Shown: positions 38,714-47,916 of the stretch, one piece after another
Layout: every line of letters begins with the position of its first letter
How positions within the stretch are numbered: the first letter of the stretch is position 1
DNA from: Helicobacter acinonychis
Lineage (GTDB): Bacteria; Campylobacterota; Campylobacteria; Campylobacterales; Helicobacteraceae
Direction of reading: 5' to 3'
DNA length: 64,000 nt
NCBI RefSeq assembly: GCF_900461455.1
Contig: NZ_UGIA01000001.1
Span: forward strand, 620,001 to 684,000
Notes under the pieces: generated by a model
The model's input: the letters and a program-made list of their open reading frames with translations, nothing else
Databases searched by the model: none
What the model was told of the DNA's origin: nothing
Made by a program: the position numbers and the translations under genes

Positions 38714-39408
38714 TTTGTGCTCCTTGTTGTGATTTTTTCTATCCGTTTTTCAAATTTCTCGCCCTTATAAATGTGTTGCACATAAATCCCTGGCAAGTGT
38801 ATTTCATCTGGGTCTAATTCCCCAGCCGGAACGATTTCTTCCACTTCAGCGATACATATTTTTGACGCCATCGCACACAAGGGGTTGAAATTTCTAGCCG
38901 TTTTTCTAAACACCAAATTCCCAAGAGTATCGCCTTTATAAGCTTTAATAAGCCCATAATCGCCTGTTATCGCTCTTTCTAAAATATACTCTTTGCCATT
39001 AAATTCCCTTGATTCCTTGCCTTGAGCGATCAAAGTCCCAACACCTGTTGGGGTGTAGTAAGCGGGTATCCCAGCCCCTCCAGCACGCAGATTTTCAGCG
39101 AGCGTGCCTTGCGGAGTCAAAACGACTTCAATTTCCCCATTCAATAACTGTGATTCAAAAATCTTATTCTCCCCCACATACGAAGCGATAATTTTTTTAA
39201 TCTGTTTTTTTTCTAAAAGAATACCCAACCCAAAGTCATCAACACCGCAATTATTGCTCACGACAATCAAATCCTTGATGCCCTTTTTATAGATATAATC
39301 AATGGCGTATTCGGGTATCCCGCACAACCCAAAACCACCCACTAAAATAGTATCCCCATCTTTTAACCCATTCAATCCTTTGTCTAAATCCGTTATAACC
39401 TTATTCAT
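38710..39408 (-). CDS. scoA: Succinyl-CoA:acetoacetate CoA-transferase subunit A
   Basis: The start at 39408 (M-N-K-V-I-T-D-L) gives the usual 232 residues; the frame is open nine codons further, but those overlap the thiolase 3' end and look untranslated. The CoA-transferase family I signature G-G-F-G-L-C-G-I-P is near 25-33, and [15 protein letters not shown] near 112-126. Second gene of the thiolase-scoA-scoB-atoE operon. Corresponds to HP0691. Confidence 0.95.
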   Translation of the reverse strand: MNKVITDLDKGLNGLKDGDTILVGGFGLCGIPEYAIDYIYKKGIKDLIVVSNNCGVDDFGLGILLEKKQIKKIIASYVGENKIFESQLLNGEIEVVLTPQGTLAENLRAGGAGIPAYYTPTGVGTLIAQGKESREFNGKEYILERAITGDYGLIKAYKGDTLGNLVFRKTARNFNPLCAMASKICIAEVEEIVPAGELDPDEIHLPGIYVQHIYKGEKFEKRIEKITTRSTK

Positions 39409-39418
39409 CTCATTCTCC

Positions 39419-40594
39419 TTATTTTTGTTCAACAATCACTGATATTCCTTGCCCACCACCCACGCACAATGATGCACAACCAATACCATGCCCACTTCGC
39501 TTCATTTCATGCAAAAGGGTAACCAATATCCTAGCACCGCTCGCCCCAATAGGATGGCCAATCGCTATTGCACCGCCATTCACATTCACGATATTGGGGT
39601 TGAGTTCAAGCTCTTTTAACACGGCTATACTTTGAGCGGCAAAGGCTTCATTGAGTTCAAAAAGATTGATGTCGTCAAGATGCATTTTGACATTTTTAAG
39701 GTTGTTTTTAATCGCAATGCTTGGGCATATACCCATTATGTCCGGACTGCAACCGCCCAAACCAAACCCCTTGATAACCGCCATTACTTTTAACCCTAGC
39801 TTTTGCACTTTTTTAGCACTGCATAAAATCACTACGCTAGCACCATCATTGATTCCTGATGAATTCCCTGCCGTTACCGATCCGTCTTTTTTAAAGGCAG
39901 GTTTGAGCTTTGCAAGGGATTCTAGCGTCGTGTCTCTAGGGTATTCGTCTTCTTTGAAAACAATCGTGCCTTTTTTATTTACTATTTCAATGGGAGTGAT
40001 TTCTTCTTGGAATTTCCCTGCATTGATAGCAACTCTTGCTTTGAGTTGCGATTGGAGTGCAAATGCGTCTTGTTCTTCTCGGCTTATGTGGTATGCTTTA
40101 GCGATATTGTCTGCGGTGATCCCCATGTGGTAATCATTGAACGCATCCCATAGTCCGTCATAAACCATAGAATCTATCATGTTCGCATTCCCCATTCTTT
40201 TTCCCTCTCGCATGTCAAACGACAAATAAGGTGCTGCACTCATGTTCTCCACGCCACCGCACACCACCACTTCATCGCGCCCAAGCATGATGCTATCATG
40301 TGCTAACTGAATGGCTTTCAAGGACGACCCACAAACCATATTAACGCTAAAAGCATGCCTGTCATTAGGTATGCTTGCATCCAGTTGGATTTGCCTAGCG
40401 ATATTTTGACCCAAACCAGCGGATAAGACATTGCCTAAAATAACTGAATCTACATCGTTAGGATCAAGTCCGCTCGCCTTTAAAGCGTCTTTAAGCACGC
40501 TAACACCCATTTGCCTAACGCTCACATTTTTCAAAGAGCCTAAAAAACTCCCTACAGCGCTACGCTTTGCCGCTACTACAACCACTTCATTCAT
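39419..40594 (-). CDS. fadA: Acetyl-CoA acetyltransferase (thiolase)
   Basis: A 391-residue biosynthetic/degradative thiolase with catalytic residues C88 (V-C-G-S-S-L), H347 ([10 protein letters not shown]) and C377 (C-V-G-G-G-Q-G). It splits acetoacetyl-CoA with CoA into two acetyl-CoA, the last step of the acetone/acetoacetate route in this region. First gene of the operon; TACTAT at 40625-40630 (minus strand) is a plausible -10 box. Corresponds to HP0690. Confidence 0.95.
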   Translation of the reverse strand: MNEVVVVAAKRSAVGSFLGSLKNVSVRQMGVSVLKDALKASGLDPNDVDSVILGNVLSAGLGQNIARQIQLDASIPNDRHAFSVNMVCGSSLKAIQLAHDSIMLGRDEVVVCGGVENMSAAPYLSFDMREGKRMGNANMIDSMVYDGLWDAFNDYHMGITADNIAKAYHISREEQDAFALQSQLKARVAINAGKFQEEITPIEIVNKKGTIVFKEDEYPRDTTLESLAKLKPAFKKDGSVTAGNSSGINDGASVVILCSAKKVQKLGLKVMAVIKGFGLGGCSPDIMGICPSIAIKNNLKNVKMHLDDINLFELNEAFAAQSIAVLKELELNPNIVNVNGGAIAIGHPIGASGARILVTLLHEMKRSGHGIGCASLCVGGGQGISVIVEQK

Positions 40595-40820
40595 ATCTTT
40601 GCCTTTAAGTTAATCTACTCAGTCATAGTATCACTTTTAGATAATTAGCGCCCTAACCTATTTTATTTTGTTTGAGATTTTGTCTTGTATTGAAAGCGAT
40701 CCGTTTATTTTTTTCACAAAAATATTATTCTTATCGTTTCATCATTATTTCGCATCATGGCATTCTTAAATAGTCTTATAAAAAGGGTGGGTATCGTCTT
40801 AAATTTAAGCACGATTGTGT

Positions 40821-40826
40821 TATAAT
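40821..40826 (+). promoter_or_regulatory. Extended -10 box for the HP0699-dgkA-gyrA operon
   Basis: TATAAT preceded by TGT (extended -10), 35 bp before the TTG start at 40861. It lies in the 266-bp divergent gap with the thiolase operon. The rest of the gap is AT-rich, and I see no other clear element in it. Confidence 0.6.
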
Positions 40827-40860
40827 CTCGTTCAGTAATGTTTTCAACAAAGGGTGTTTT

Positions 40861-41889
40861 TTGACTAAAAAATTCATGTCTTGGATTTTGATTATTGGGG
40901 CTTTGATTTGTGCACTTTTAGGAGCGTTTATTTTTTTTACTAGCATGTCGGTTAAAAAATCTTTAGCCGCTTATCTTAACGCTTATTTAGAGCAACGCCC
41001 AAATATCAAAGACATGGGAATTACAGGCACTCCTTTTGAATGTAGGGGGTTTTTTAAAATTGCATGCGTTTCTAAAGAAATGAGTTTTTTAGATTCTCAA
41101 AACTCCCCTATTGTAGGTTTTAAAGATTTAAATATCAAACTCAATTCTTTAGATAAAAGCTCTCTTATCCTTTCTATCAACTCTCAAGTAAAATCCCCTA
41201 TTTTAGAACAATCTATCCAACAAAAAATCCATCAAATCCCTTTAAAAAACTTGAATATCTTATTAGAAAAAATTAAACCCACGCACTTGAATTGCTCTTT
41301 AAAATTTAACGCTTTAGACGAAAAAACCTTAAACGACAATTTAAAATGCGATTTGACTAATACCGACAATGTCCTTTCTTACACTTTTTTTCAAGAGGGT
41401 TTAATGGAAACGCCAAAAAATCTCTCTCTTAAAACTCTTTTTAAAACCTTAAATTCTAAAGACACTAAAGCCATAGAAAAGTTGCAAGACAAACTGCGTT
41501 TTTTAGCACCAAAGTTAGGGGTTTCTATCCAAGCACACCACTTTAAAAATCTTTTAGAAGCCTTTTATAACCAAAATAAGGAGAGTTTGGGCTTTTTTTC
41601 CCCCTATTTTAGCTTGCACGCTCAAACCCCTAGCGTTTCTTATGAAAGCGTGTTAGCTTCTTTAGAAAACTATTTTATGGCTTTATTCCAATCCCATTTT
41701 AAAGATGACACAGAGCTCCAACAAAATTTTAAAGAATTTTTACAAGCCTTTGTCTCTATGGCTAAAGACAAACGATCTCAAATCGTTCTTAACGCCCAAA
41801 TAAAAGACAACACCAAGCTGACTTTTAACGCCCTGTTGGAAAGTCTTAGCACAAATTTCTTTAAAACTTATAAAATAAGTCATGAGTGA
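40861..41889 (+). CDS. Bitopic membrane protein of unknown function (HP0699-like)
   Basis: A 342-residue protein starting at TTG, with AAAGGG at the right distance. One N-terminal transmembrane helix (about 7-30, I-L-I-I-G-A-L-I-C-A-L-L-G) is followed by a large extracytoplasmic domain rich in K, N, S and L. One pair of cysteines (about 62 and 69) lies early in the domain. The layout resembles AsmA/DUF945-like periplasmic proteins, but I cannot assign a family. It overlaps dgkA by 8 nt, and gyrA follows, so the three are co-transcribed. In 26695 this is HP0699; its neighbour is different here. Confidence 0.75.
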   Translation: MTKKFMSWILIIGALICALLGAFIFFTSMSVKKSLAAYLNAYLEQRPNIKDMGITGTPFECRGFFKIACVSKEMSFLDSQNSPIVGFKDLNIKLNSLDKSSLILSINSQVKSPILEQSIQQKIHQIPLKNLNILLEKIKPTHLNCSLKFNALDEKTLNDNLKCDLTNTDNVLSYTFFQEGLMETPKNLSLKTLFKTLNSKDTKAIEKLQDKLRFLAPKLGVSIQAHHFKNLLEAFYNQNKESLGFFSPYFSLHAQTPSVSYESVLASLENYFMALFQSHFKDDTELQQNFKEFLQAFVSMAKDKRSQIVLNAQIKDNTKLTFNALLESLSTNFFKTYKISHE

Positions 41890-42268
41890 TTTCAAAGTCC
41901 CCCCTAAAGCTAAAGGTTTCAAACGCCTTTTTAAAGCCCTTTTTTATTCTAAAGATGGGCTTAAATGTGCATGGGCTGAAGAGAGCGCGTTCAGACAAAT
42001 TGTCATCTTGGCTCTTTTTTGCATCATTCTAGCGAGCTATCTAGCCAAAGATTTTTTAGAATGGGGACTATTGATTGTGCCTTGCTTTTTATCGGTGGTC
42101 ATTGAATTGATTAATAGCTCTATTGAAAAGGCTGTGGATTTTACAGGCACAGAGTTTCACCCTTTAGCTAAAAAGGCCAAAGACATAGCCAGTTCAGCCC
42201 AGTTGATAGGGCTTATTTTTTGGGCTTTTATTTGGGGGCGTTATCTTTTAACGCTTTATTTGAAGTAA
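41882..42268 (+). CDS. dgkA: Diacylglycerol kinase
   Basis: A 128-residue integral membrane kinase with three transmembrane helices and the family motif E-L-I-N-S-S-I-E-K-A-V-D (about 77-88), followed by K-A-K-D-I-A-S-S-A-Q-L. It recycles diacylglycerol to phosphatidic acid at the inner membrane. The N-terminal F-K-R-L-F-K-A-L-F-Y-S amphipathic helix is typical. Overlaps HP0699 by 8 nt; 19 bp to gyrA. Corresponds to HP0700. Confidence 0.95.
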   Translation: MSDFKVPPKAKGFKRLFKALFYSKDGLKCAWAEESAFRQIVILALFCIILASYLAKDFLEWGLLIVPCFLSVVIELINSSIEKAVDFTGTEFHPLAKKAKDIASSAQLIGLIFWAFIWGRYLLTLYLK

Positions 42269-42287
42269 TTAAATTTTAGGGAGACAC

Positions 42288-44783
42288 ATGCAAGATTATT
42301 TAATCAATGAAACAAAGAATATTGTAGAAGTGGGTATTGATTGCTCTATTGAAGAGAGTTATTTGGCTTATTCTATGAGCGTGATCATAGGGCGCGCTTT
42401 ACCGGACGCTAGAGATGGCTTAAAGCCTGTGCATAGACGCATTTTGTATGCGATGAATGAATTAGGTCTTACTTCTAAAGTCGCTTATAAAAAAAGCGCT
42501 AGGATTGTGGGTGATGTGATTGGTAAATACCACCCCCATGGCGATAATGCGGTTTATGATGCACTAGTGAGAATGGCACAAGATTTTTCCATGCGTTTGG
42601 AATTAGTAGATGGGCAAGGCAACTTTGGCTCTATTGATGGCGATAACGCTGCGGCGATGCGTTACACTGAAGCCAGAATGACCAAGGCGAGTGAAGAAAT
42701 TTTAAGGGATATTGACAAAGACACCATAGATTTTGTGCCTAATTATGATGACACTTTAAAAGAGCCAGATATTTTACCAAGCCGTCTGCCTAACCTTTTA
42801 GTCAATGGCGCTAATGGGATTGCTGTAGGGATGGCCACTTCTATACCCCCCCATAGGATTGATGAAATCATAGACGCTTTAGTGCATGTTTTAGAAAACC
42901 CTAACGCTGAATTGAATGAGGTTTTGGAATTTATCAAAGGGCCTGACTTTCCCACCGGTGGGATCATCTATGGCAAGGTGGGAATTATTGAAGCCTATAA
43001 AACAGGGCGAGGGCGCGTGAAAGTGAGAGCCAAAGTGCATGTGGAAAAGACAAAAAATAAAGAGGTTATCGTTTTAGATGAAATGCCTTTCCAAACCAAC
43101 AAAGCCAAATTAGTGGAACAAATCAGCGATCTAGCGCGAGAAAAACAAATTGAAGGCATTAGTGAAGTGCGCGATGAAAGCGATAGAGAAGGCATTAGAG
43201 TGGTGATTGAATTAAAAAGAGATGCGATGAGCGAAATTGTCTTAAACCACCTCTACAAACTCACCGCCATGGAGACCACTTTTAGCATCATCTTACTAGC
43301 GATTTACAACAAAGAGCCTAAAATTTTCACGCTTTTAGAGTTGTTGCACCTTTTCTTAAACCACAGAAAAACCATTATTATAAGACGCACTATCTTTGAA
43401 TTAGAAAAGGCTAAAGCCAGAGCGCATATTTTAGAGGGTTATTTGATCGCACTAGATAATATTGATGAAATCGTGCAACTCATTAAAACAAGCGAAAGCC
43501 CAGAAATGGCTAAAAACACCTTAATGGAGCGTTTTACTTTGAGCGAAATCCAAAGCAAGGCCATTTTAGAAATGCGTTTGCAACGCCTAACAGGTCTTGA
43601 AAGAGATAAAATCAAAGAAGAATACCAAAACTTGCTAGAGCTTATTGATGAATTGAATGGCATTTTAAAGAGCGAAGATCGCTTGAATGAAGTCGTTAAA
43701 ACAGAGCTTTTAGAAGTTAAAGAGCAATTTTCTTCTCCAAGACGCACTGAAATTCAAGAATCTTATGAAAATATTGACATAGAGGATTTAATCGCTAATG
43801 AGCCTATGGTAGTGAGCATGAGCTATAAAGGCTATGTGAAAAGAGTGGATTTAAAAGCTTATGAAAGGCAAAATCGTGGTGGTAAGGGCAAGCTTTCAGG
43901 CAGCACTTATGAAGGCGATTTTATTGAAAGCTTTTTTGTGGCTAACACGCATGATATTTTGCTCTTTATCACTAATAAAGGTCAGTTGTATCATTTGAAA
44001 GTTTATAAAATCCCAGAAGCGAGCCGGATCGCTATGGGTAAAGCCATTGTGAATTTAATCTCGCTCGCTCCGGATGAAAAGATCATGGCGACTCTAAGCA
44101 CTAAAGACTTTAGCGATGAACGCTCTTTAGCTTTCTTCACTAAAAATGGGGTAGTCAAACGCACCAATTTGAGCGAATTTGGGAGCAACAGGAGTTATAG
44201 CGGGATTAGAGCGATCGTTTTAGATGAATATGATGAATTGGTTAGTGCAAAGATTGTGGATAAAAACTCCAAGCATTTGCTCATCGCATCGCATTCTGGC
44301 ACTTTCATTAAATTCCCTTTAGAAGATGTGCGCGAAATAGGAAGGAGTGCTCGTGGGGTTAGAGGCATTAGACTAAATGAAAATGATTTTGTTATCGGTG
44401 CGGTCGTTATTAGCGATGATCACAACAAGCTTTTGAGTGTGAGTGAAAACGGGCTTGGGAAGCAAACCTTAGCAGAATCTTACAGAGAGCAAGCTCGTGG
44501 GGGTAAGGGTGTCATTGGCATGAAACTCAATAAAAAAACCGGTAATCTAGTGGGTATTATCAGCGTAGATGATGAAAACTTAGATCTCATGATTCTTACT
44601 GCGAGCGCGAAAATGATTAGGGTCTCTATTAAAGATATTAGAGAAACCGGAAGAAATGCCAGTGGGGTAAAACTCATAGACGCTGCTGATAAAGTCGTGT
44701 ATGTCAATTCTTGCCCTAAAGAAGAAGAGCCAGAAAATTTAGAAACCCCTTCTACACAAAAACCACAAAATTTGTTTGAGTGA
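42288..44783 (+). CDS. gyrA: DNA gyrase subunit A
   Basis: An 831-residue GyrA. The catalytic tyrosine is Y126 (A-A-M-R-Y-T-E), and the quinolone-resistance region reads [10 protein letters not shown] with N87 and D91, the susceptible residues in H. pylori numbering. The GyrA box is Q-N-R-G-G-K-G near 530, and the C-terminal beta-pinwheel repeats are complete. It introduces negative supercoils with GyrB. The stop overlaps the next gene by 4 nt. Slightly longer than the 827-828 residues I recall for 26695, through the C-terminal tail. Corresponds to HP0701. Confidence 0.97.
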   Translation: MQDYLINETKNIVEVGIDCSIEESYLAYSMSVIIGRALPDARDGLKPVHRRILYAMNELGLTSKVAYKKSARIVGDVIGKYHPHGDNAVYDALVRMAQDFSMRLELVDGQGNFGSIDGDNAAAMRYTEARMTKASEEILRDIDKDTIDFVPNYDDTLKEPDILPSRLPNLLVNGANGIAVGMATSIPPHRIDEIIDALVHVLENPNAELNEVLEFIKGPDFPTGGIIYGKVGIIEAYKTGRGRVKVRAKVHVEKTKNKEVIVLDEMPFQTNKAKLVEQISDLAREKQIEGISEVRDESDREGIRVVIELKRDAMSEIVLNHLYKLTAMETTFSIILLAIYNKEPKIFTLLELLHLFLNHRKTIIIRRTIFELEKAKARAHILEGYLIALDNIDEIVQLIKTSESPEMAKNTLMERFTLSEIQSKAILEMRLQRLTGLERDKIKEEYQNLLELIDELNGILKSEDRLNEVVKTELLEVKEQFSSPRRTEIQESYENIDIEDLIANEPMVVSMSYKGYVKRVDLKAYERQNRGGKGKLSGSTYEGDFIESFFVANTHDILLFITNKGQLYHLKVYKIPEASRIAMGKAIVNLISLAPDEKIMATLSTKDFSDERSLAFFTKNGVVKRTNLSEFGSNRSYSGIRAIVLDEYDELVSAKIVDKNSKHLLIASHSGTFIKFPLEDVREIGRSARGVRGIRLNENDFVIGAVVISDDHNKLLSVSENGLGKQTLAESYREQARGGKGVIGMKLNKKTGNLVGIISVDDENLDLMILTASAKMIRVSIKDIRETGRNASGVKLIDAADKVVYVNSCPKEEEPENLETPSTQKPQNLFE

Positions 44784-45256
44784 TGCGTTTTCTTTTATTC
44801 TTGTGTTCTTTATTTTATTTTTTTGGGGCTTTTTTGCATGCTTTTAGCCCCCTAGAAGATCAAGAATTTTTAATTTCGTATCGCTTGAAAATCGTTGATT
44901 CTAGAGTGATGGGCGAAGAGTATTTTGTCTCTAAACCTATCGTTAGCCGCATTCAAACAGCCCCCTATGTTTTAGATTATCATTGCTCCATCACCACCCA
45001 CAACTTACCCAATTTGAAAGACCCCCTACTTAAAACACAATTAGAACGCTTCCTTTTAGAAATAGCGTTAAAAAAAGAAAAAGAGCAAGTCATTGATTGC
45101 ATTTTAAAAAGCCAAGTAGCTATCACGCATTATGATCGTAGCTATAAAAATGGCACGACCACCACGAGCATTCTTAACCTCAAAGCCTTAAGCGTTAAAG
45201 CGAGTTTAGTGGGGGATGTACTGTCTTTAGATATTTTTAGAAAGGAAGAAGAATGA
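44780..45256 (+). CDS. Exported protein of unknown function (HP0702-like)
   Basis: A 158-residue protein with a signal peptide ([11 protein letters not shown] to L-H-A, about 20 residues). The mature part has two cysteines (in Y-H-C-S-I and I-D-C-I-L) that could form a periplasmic disulfide. No domain recognised. It overlaps gyrA and flgR by 4 nt on each side, so all three are translationally coupled. Corresponds to HP0702. A link to flagella or envelope stress is only a guess from position. Confidence 0.75.
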   Translation: MMRFLLFLCSLFYFFGAFLHAFSPLEDQEFLISYRLKIVDSRVMGEEYFVSKPIVSRIQTAPYVLDYHCSITTHNLPNLKDPLLKTQLERFLLEIALKKEKEQVIDCILKSQVAITHYDRSYKNGTTTTSILNLKALSVKASLVGDVLSLDIFRKEEE

Positions 45257-46398
45257 AAATCGCCATTGTAGAAGATGATATTAACATGCGTAAAAGCCTG
45301 GAGCTTTTTTTTGAGCTTCAAGATGATTTAGAGATTGTGAGTTTTAAAAACCCTAAAGACGCGTTAGCGAAACTTGATGAAAGCTTTGATTTAGTCATCA
45401 CGGATATTAACATGCCCCATATGGACGGCTTGGAATTTTTACGCCTTTTAGAAGGCAAGTATGAATCCATCGTGATTACCGGTAATGCGACCTTAAATAA
45501 AGCCATTGATTCCATTCGTTTAGGCGTGAAAGACTTTTTCCAAAAACCTTTTAAACCAGAATTGCTTTTAGAATCCATCTATCGCACCAAAAAAGTTTTA
45601 GAATTTCAAAAAAAACACCCTTTAGAAAAGCCTTTAAAAAAACCACACAAACACAGCTTTTTAGCCACTTCAAAAGCGTTAGAAGAGAGCAAACGACAAG
45701 CCTTAAAAGTCGCAAGCACGGACGCTAATGTCATGCTATTAGGCGAAAGTGGGGTGGGTAAGGAAGTCTTTGCTCATTTTATCCACCAACATTCCCAACG
45801 CTCTAAACACCCTTTTATTGCGATCAACATGTCCGCTATCCCAGAGCATTTATTAGAAAGCGAGCTTTTTGGGTATCAAAAAGGTGCATTCACGGACGCC
45901 ACAGCTCCTAAAATGGGGCTTTTTGAAAGCGCGAATAAAGGCACGATCTTTTTAGATGAAATCGCTGAAATGCCCCTTCAATTGCAAAGCAAACTTTTAA
46001 GAGTGGTTCAAGAAAAAGAAATCACACGCCTTGGCGATAATAAGAGTATTAAAATTGATGCGCGTTTCATTTCAGCCACCAACGCCAACATGAAAGAAAA
46101 AATCGCTTCAAAAGAATTTAGAGAAGATTTGTTTTTCCGCTTACAAATTGTACCTATAACCATCGCACCCTTGCGAGAGAGAATAGAAGAGATTTTACCC
46201 ATTGCTGAAATCAAGCTTAAAGAAGTGTGCGATGCGTATCATTTAGGGGAAAAATCTTTTTCAAAAAACGCCGCTCAACGCCTTTTAGAATACTCTTGGC
46301 ATGGGAATGTGCGAGAGCTTTTAGGCGTAGTGGAAAGGGCAGCGATTTTAAGCGAAGAAAAAGAAATCCAAGAGAAAGATTTGTTTTTGGAAAAGTAG
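45253..46398 (+). CDS. flgR: Sigma-54-dependent response regulator of flagellar genes
   Basis: A 381-residue NtrC-family regulator. The receiver domain has phospho-acceptor D51 (V-I-T-D-I-N-M-P). The AAA+ domain has Walker A G-E-S-G-V-G-K at 164-170, and the sigma-54 contact loop reads G-A-F-T-D-A at 211-216 (GAFTGA in most relatives). The protein stops after the C-terminal AAA+ helices without the usual DNA-binding helix-turn-helix. This is known for H. pylori FlgR, which activates RpoN without enhancer binding after phosphorylation by FlgS. Corresponds to HP0703. Its sigma factor is encoded at 21325. Confidence 0.96.
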   Translation: MKIAIVEDDINMRKSLELFFELQDDLEIVSFKNPKDALAKLDESFDLVITDINMPHMDGLEFLRLLEGKYESIVITGNATLNKAIDSIRLGVKDFFQKPFKPELLLESIYRTKKVLEFQKKHPLEKPLKKPHKHSFLATSKALEESKRQALKVASTDANVMLLGESGVGKEVFAHFIHQHSQRSKHPFIAINMSAIPEHLLESELFGYQKGAFTDATAPKMGLFESANKGTIFLDEIAEMPLQLQSKLLRVVQEKEITRLGDNKSIKIDARFISATNANMKEKIASKEFREDLFFRLQIVPITIAPLRERIEEILPIAEIKLKEVCDAYHLGEKSFSKNAAQRLLEYSWHGNVRELLGVVERAAILSEEKEIQEKDLFLEK

Positions 46399-46412
46399 TT
46401 TGTAAGACTTCT

Positions 46413-46429
46413 TTGCAGATCATCTGCAA
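46413..46429. terminator. Perfect dyad just after flgR
   Basis: TTGCAGAT-C-ATCTGCAA, an 8-bp inverted repeat centred on one base, 15 bp after the flgR stop. As RNA it could fold as a 6-bp stem with a five-base loop. No T tract follows, so it may be an operator-like dyad instead of a terminator. Confidence 0.4.
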
Positions 46430-46585
46430 CCACATAAGTTTAATAACCCCTAGATTTAGTGATCACACTATAATTTCATGGAGTCATTAGAAAAAGCATT
46501 TATTAGAAACGCTTAATTTGGGATTTTTGCTTAAAGGGTTTAAAGAGAGATTTAAAGATGAGGATTCAATTAATTCGGAGTTTTT

Positions 46586-46684
46586 ATGTTAGCGAATGAT
46601 TTTATTGTTAAGAAATTAAAAAACAAGGAGTTACATGGTTTGTTGTGTAACGAATTGAGTAAAAGAGTGGATAAAATTGAGTGA
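46586..46684 (+). CDS. Possible 32-residue small protein
   Basis: ATG at 46586 with GGAG 5 nt upstream opens a 32-residue frame (M-L-A-N-D-F-I-V-K-K-L) ending at TGA 46684, overlapping the next frame by 8 nt. It is charged (K/E/R/D-rich) with no membrane helix. The spacing and overlap suggest coupled translation with the 119-residue frame, but a small ORF of this size can occur by chance. Confidence 0.35.
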   Translation: MLANDFIVKKLKNKELHGLLCNELSKRVDKIE

Positions 46685-47036
46685 GGAAAAGATTGTTAGA
46701 TTGAATAGTAAAACCGCTTTAGATTCTGCAAATGATTATGGTTTCATGTCAGATATTTTTGATGAATTTAATGAATTAAAGGCTAATAAAAAACCACAGA
46801 AACCTAATTCGATCTATTATGGATATGGTAGCTCTTATAAAATCATTGATGTTTTTAATGATAAGTTTATTTGCTTGAAAATAGCGAACCTAACAATATA
46901 CTATGAAACCAATTCCACAAATATCAAGCGTTTTTTGAATAAAGAGCCTTATAGTATTGAGCGATTGGTTAGGGATTATTTGGGGGTTTCTTTCAAGAGT
47001 TACGATGTGGAGTGGATACAAAAGACTGAATATTAG
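46677..47036 (+). CDS. Unknown small protein downstream of flgR (HP0704 position)
   Basis: A 119-residue frame starting at TTG 46677 within the end of the small upstream frame. It is acidic/basic mixed and tyrosine-rich (Y-Y-G-Y-G-S-S-Y in the middle, V-E-W-I-Q-K-T-E-Y at the end), without a signal peptide or membrane segment. No family recognised. HP0704 occupies this place in 26695, but I cannot confirm that the sequences match. It lies near a rearrangement junction. Confidence 0.5.
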   Translation: MSEEKIVRLNSKTALDSANDYGFMSDIFDEFNELKANKKPQKPNSIYYGYGSSYKIIDVFNDKFICLKIANLTIYYETNSTNIKRFLNKEPYSIERLVRDYLGVSFKSYDVEWIQKTEY

Positions 47037-47244
47037 GATTAAATTTCGCTATAAAAAGTGGAGAACTATAGTTGATAGAGACATTAGAGTGCAGTTCCCT
47101 AAGTATCTTAAAAACTCAAATAAGACAGCTATTAAAATAATAAACAAGGTATTCAACAAGTTGAATGAGGGGCCATTGTTTGGCAATATTCTTAAGGATC
47201 CTATTCAAGCGATTATAATGCGGATGAAAAACAATAATAAATAA
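47033..47244 (+). pseudogene. C-terminal remnant of an unknown basic protein
   Basis: Directly after the previous stop, a different frame encodes about 70 coherent residues (R-Y-K-K-W-R-T-I-V-D-R-D-I-R-V and P-L-F-G-N-I-L-K-D-P-I) with no usable start codon of its own. The frame continues back into the preceding gene only as an overlapping shadow. It looks like the tail of a longer gene that lost its 5' part or was joined by a frameshift to the 119-residue frame. Family unknown. Confidence 0.35.
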
Positions 47245-47374
47245 AATCTTGTTGGGCTTTAATCTTCTTAGTTTTTTAAATTAAAAGTCATTTTTTAACC
47301 CAATTGCGGTCGCTCAAAAACAGACTTTTCCAACCCTCAAAACTAAACATAGCGTTTAAAGAGCCGTAAAGTGG

Positions 47375-47911
47375 TCAAATTTCAACGATATGGGGTGTAC
47401 TCTCGGTATTCTTTTGGCATTGTTTCGCTGTATGATGCCTTATAATGCGTAAAAACGCTATATGCCCTATTTTAGGGGGTTGATGGGGATTTGAGGCGAT
47501 CTGCTTAGTGGCGATTTGAATAAGGGGAGCGGATTTTAGTAAGGTTTTCCCTTTGTTGTGGCTCGCTAAATTTTTTACATTTTCCAATAATAAAACATGA
47601 GGTTTTTTAGCTTGAATGATGCAAAACATTTCCATAACGATCGCCCCTTTTTCATCATTAAGCCCTTTTTGTAACCCAGCAATGCTAAACGCTTGACAAG
47701 GAAACCCTGCACTTATTAACCCAACATCTTCTAATTCATTAGGGTTTAAATCTTTAATGTCTTGTTCTAAAAGCTTGTGTTTGAAATTAGCCCTATAAGT
47801 GTTGCATGCGTCTTTGTCCAATTCATTCGCCCAGCCAATTTCAAAGCCTGCTTGCAAAAACATGCATTCAAACCCTCCAATCCCAGCAAAAAGTGAGCCT
47901 ACTTCCATCAA
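47375..47911 (-). pseudogene. C5-cytosine DNA methyltransferase, truncated
   Basis: The 178-residue frame starts well: motif I F-A-G-I-G-G-F near 8-14, E-L-D-K-D-A near 30-35, the catalytic motif IV G-F-P-C-Q-A-F-S near 69-76, and motif VI L-L-L-E-N-V-K-N near 107-114. After about residue 122 the sequence stops resembling the family, and the target-recognition domain and motifs VIII-X are absent (full enzymes have over 300 residues). The last 55 residues probably come from unrelated DNA fused at a deletion or rearrangement. Inactive as a methyltransferase. It lies 5 bp after lepA, so it is still transcribed with that operon. Confidence 0.85.
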
Positions 47912-47916
47912 ACACC

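Noticed and set aside
39651-40133. 160-residue antisense frame in the thiolase gene
   Set aside because: Shadow of a strongly conserved coding sequence; no start signal.
46227-46490. 87-residue frame over the end of flgR
   Set aside because: Out-of-frame shadow of flgR with no ribosome site.
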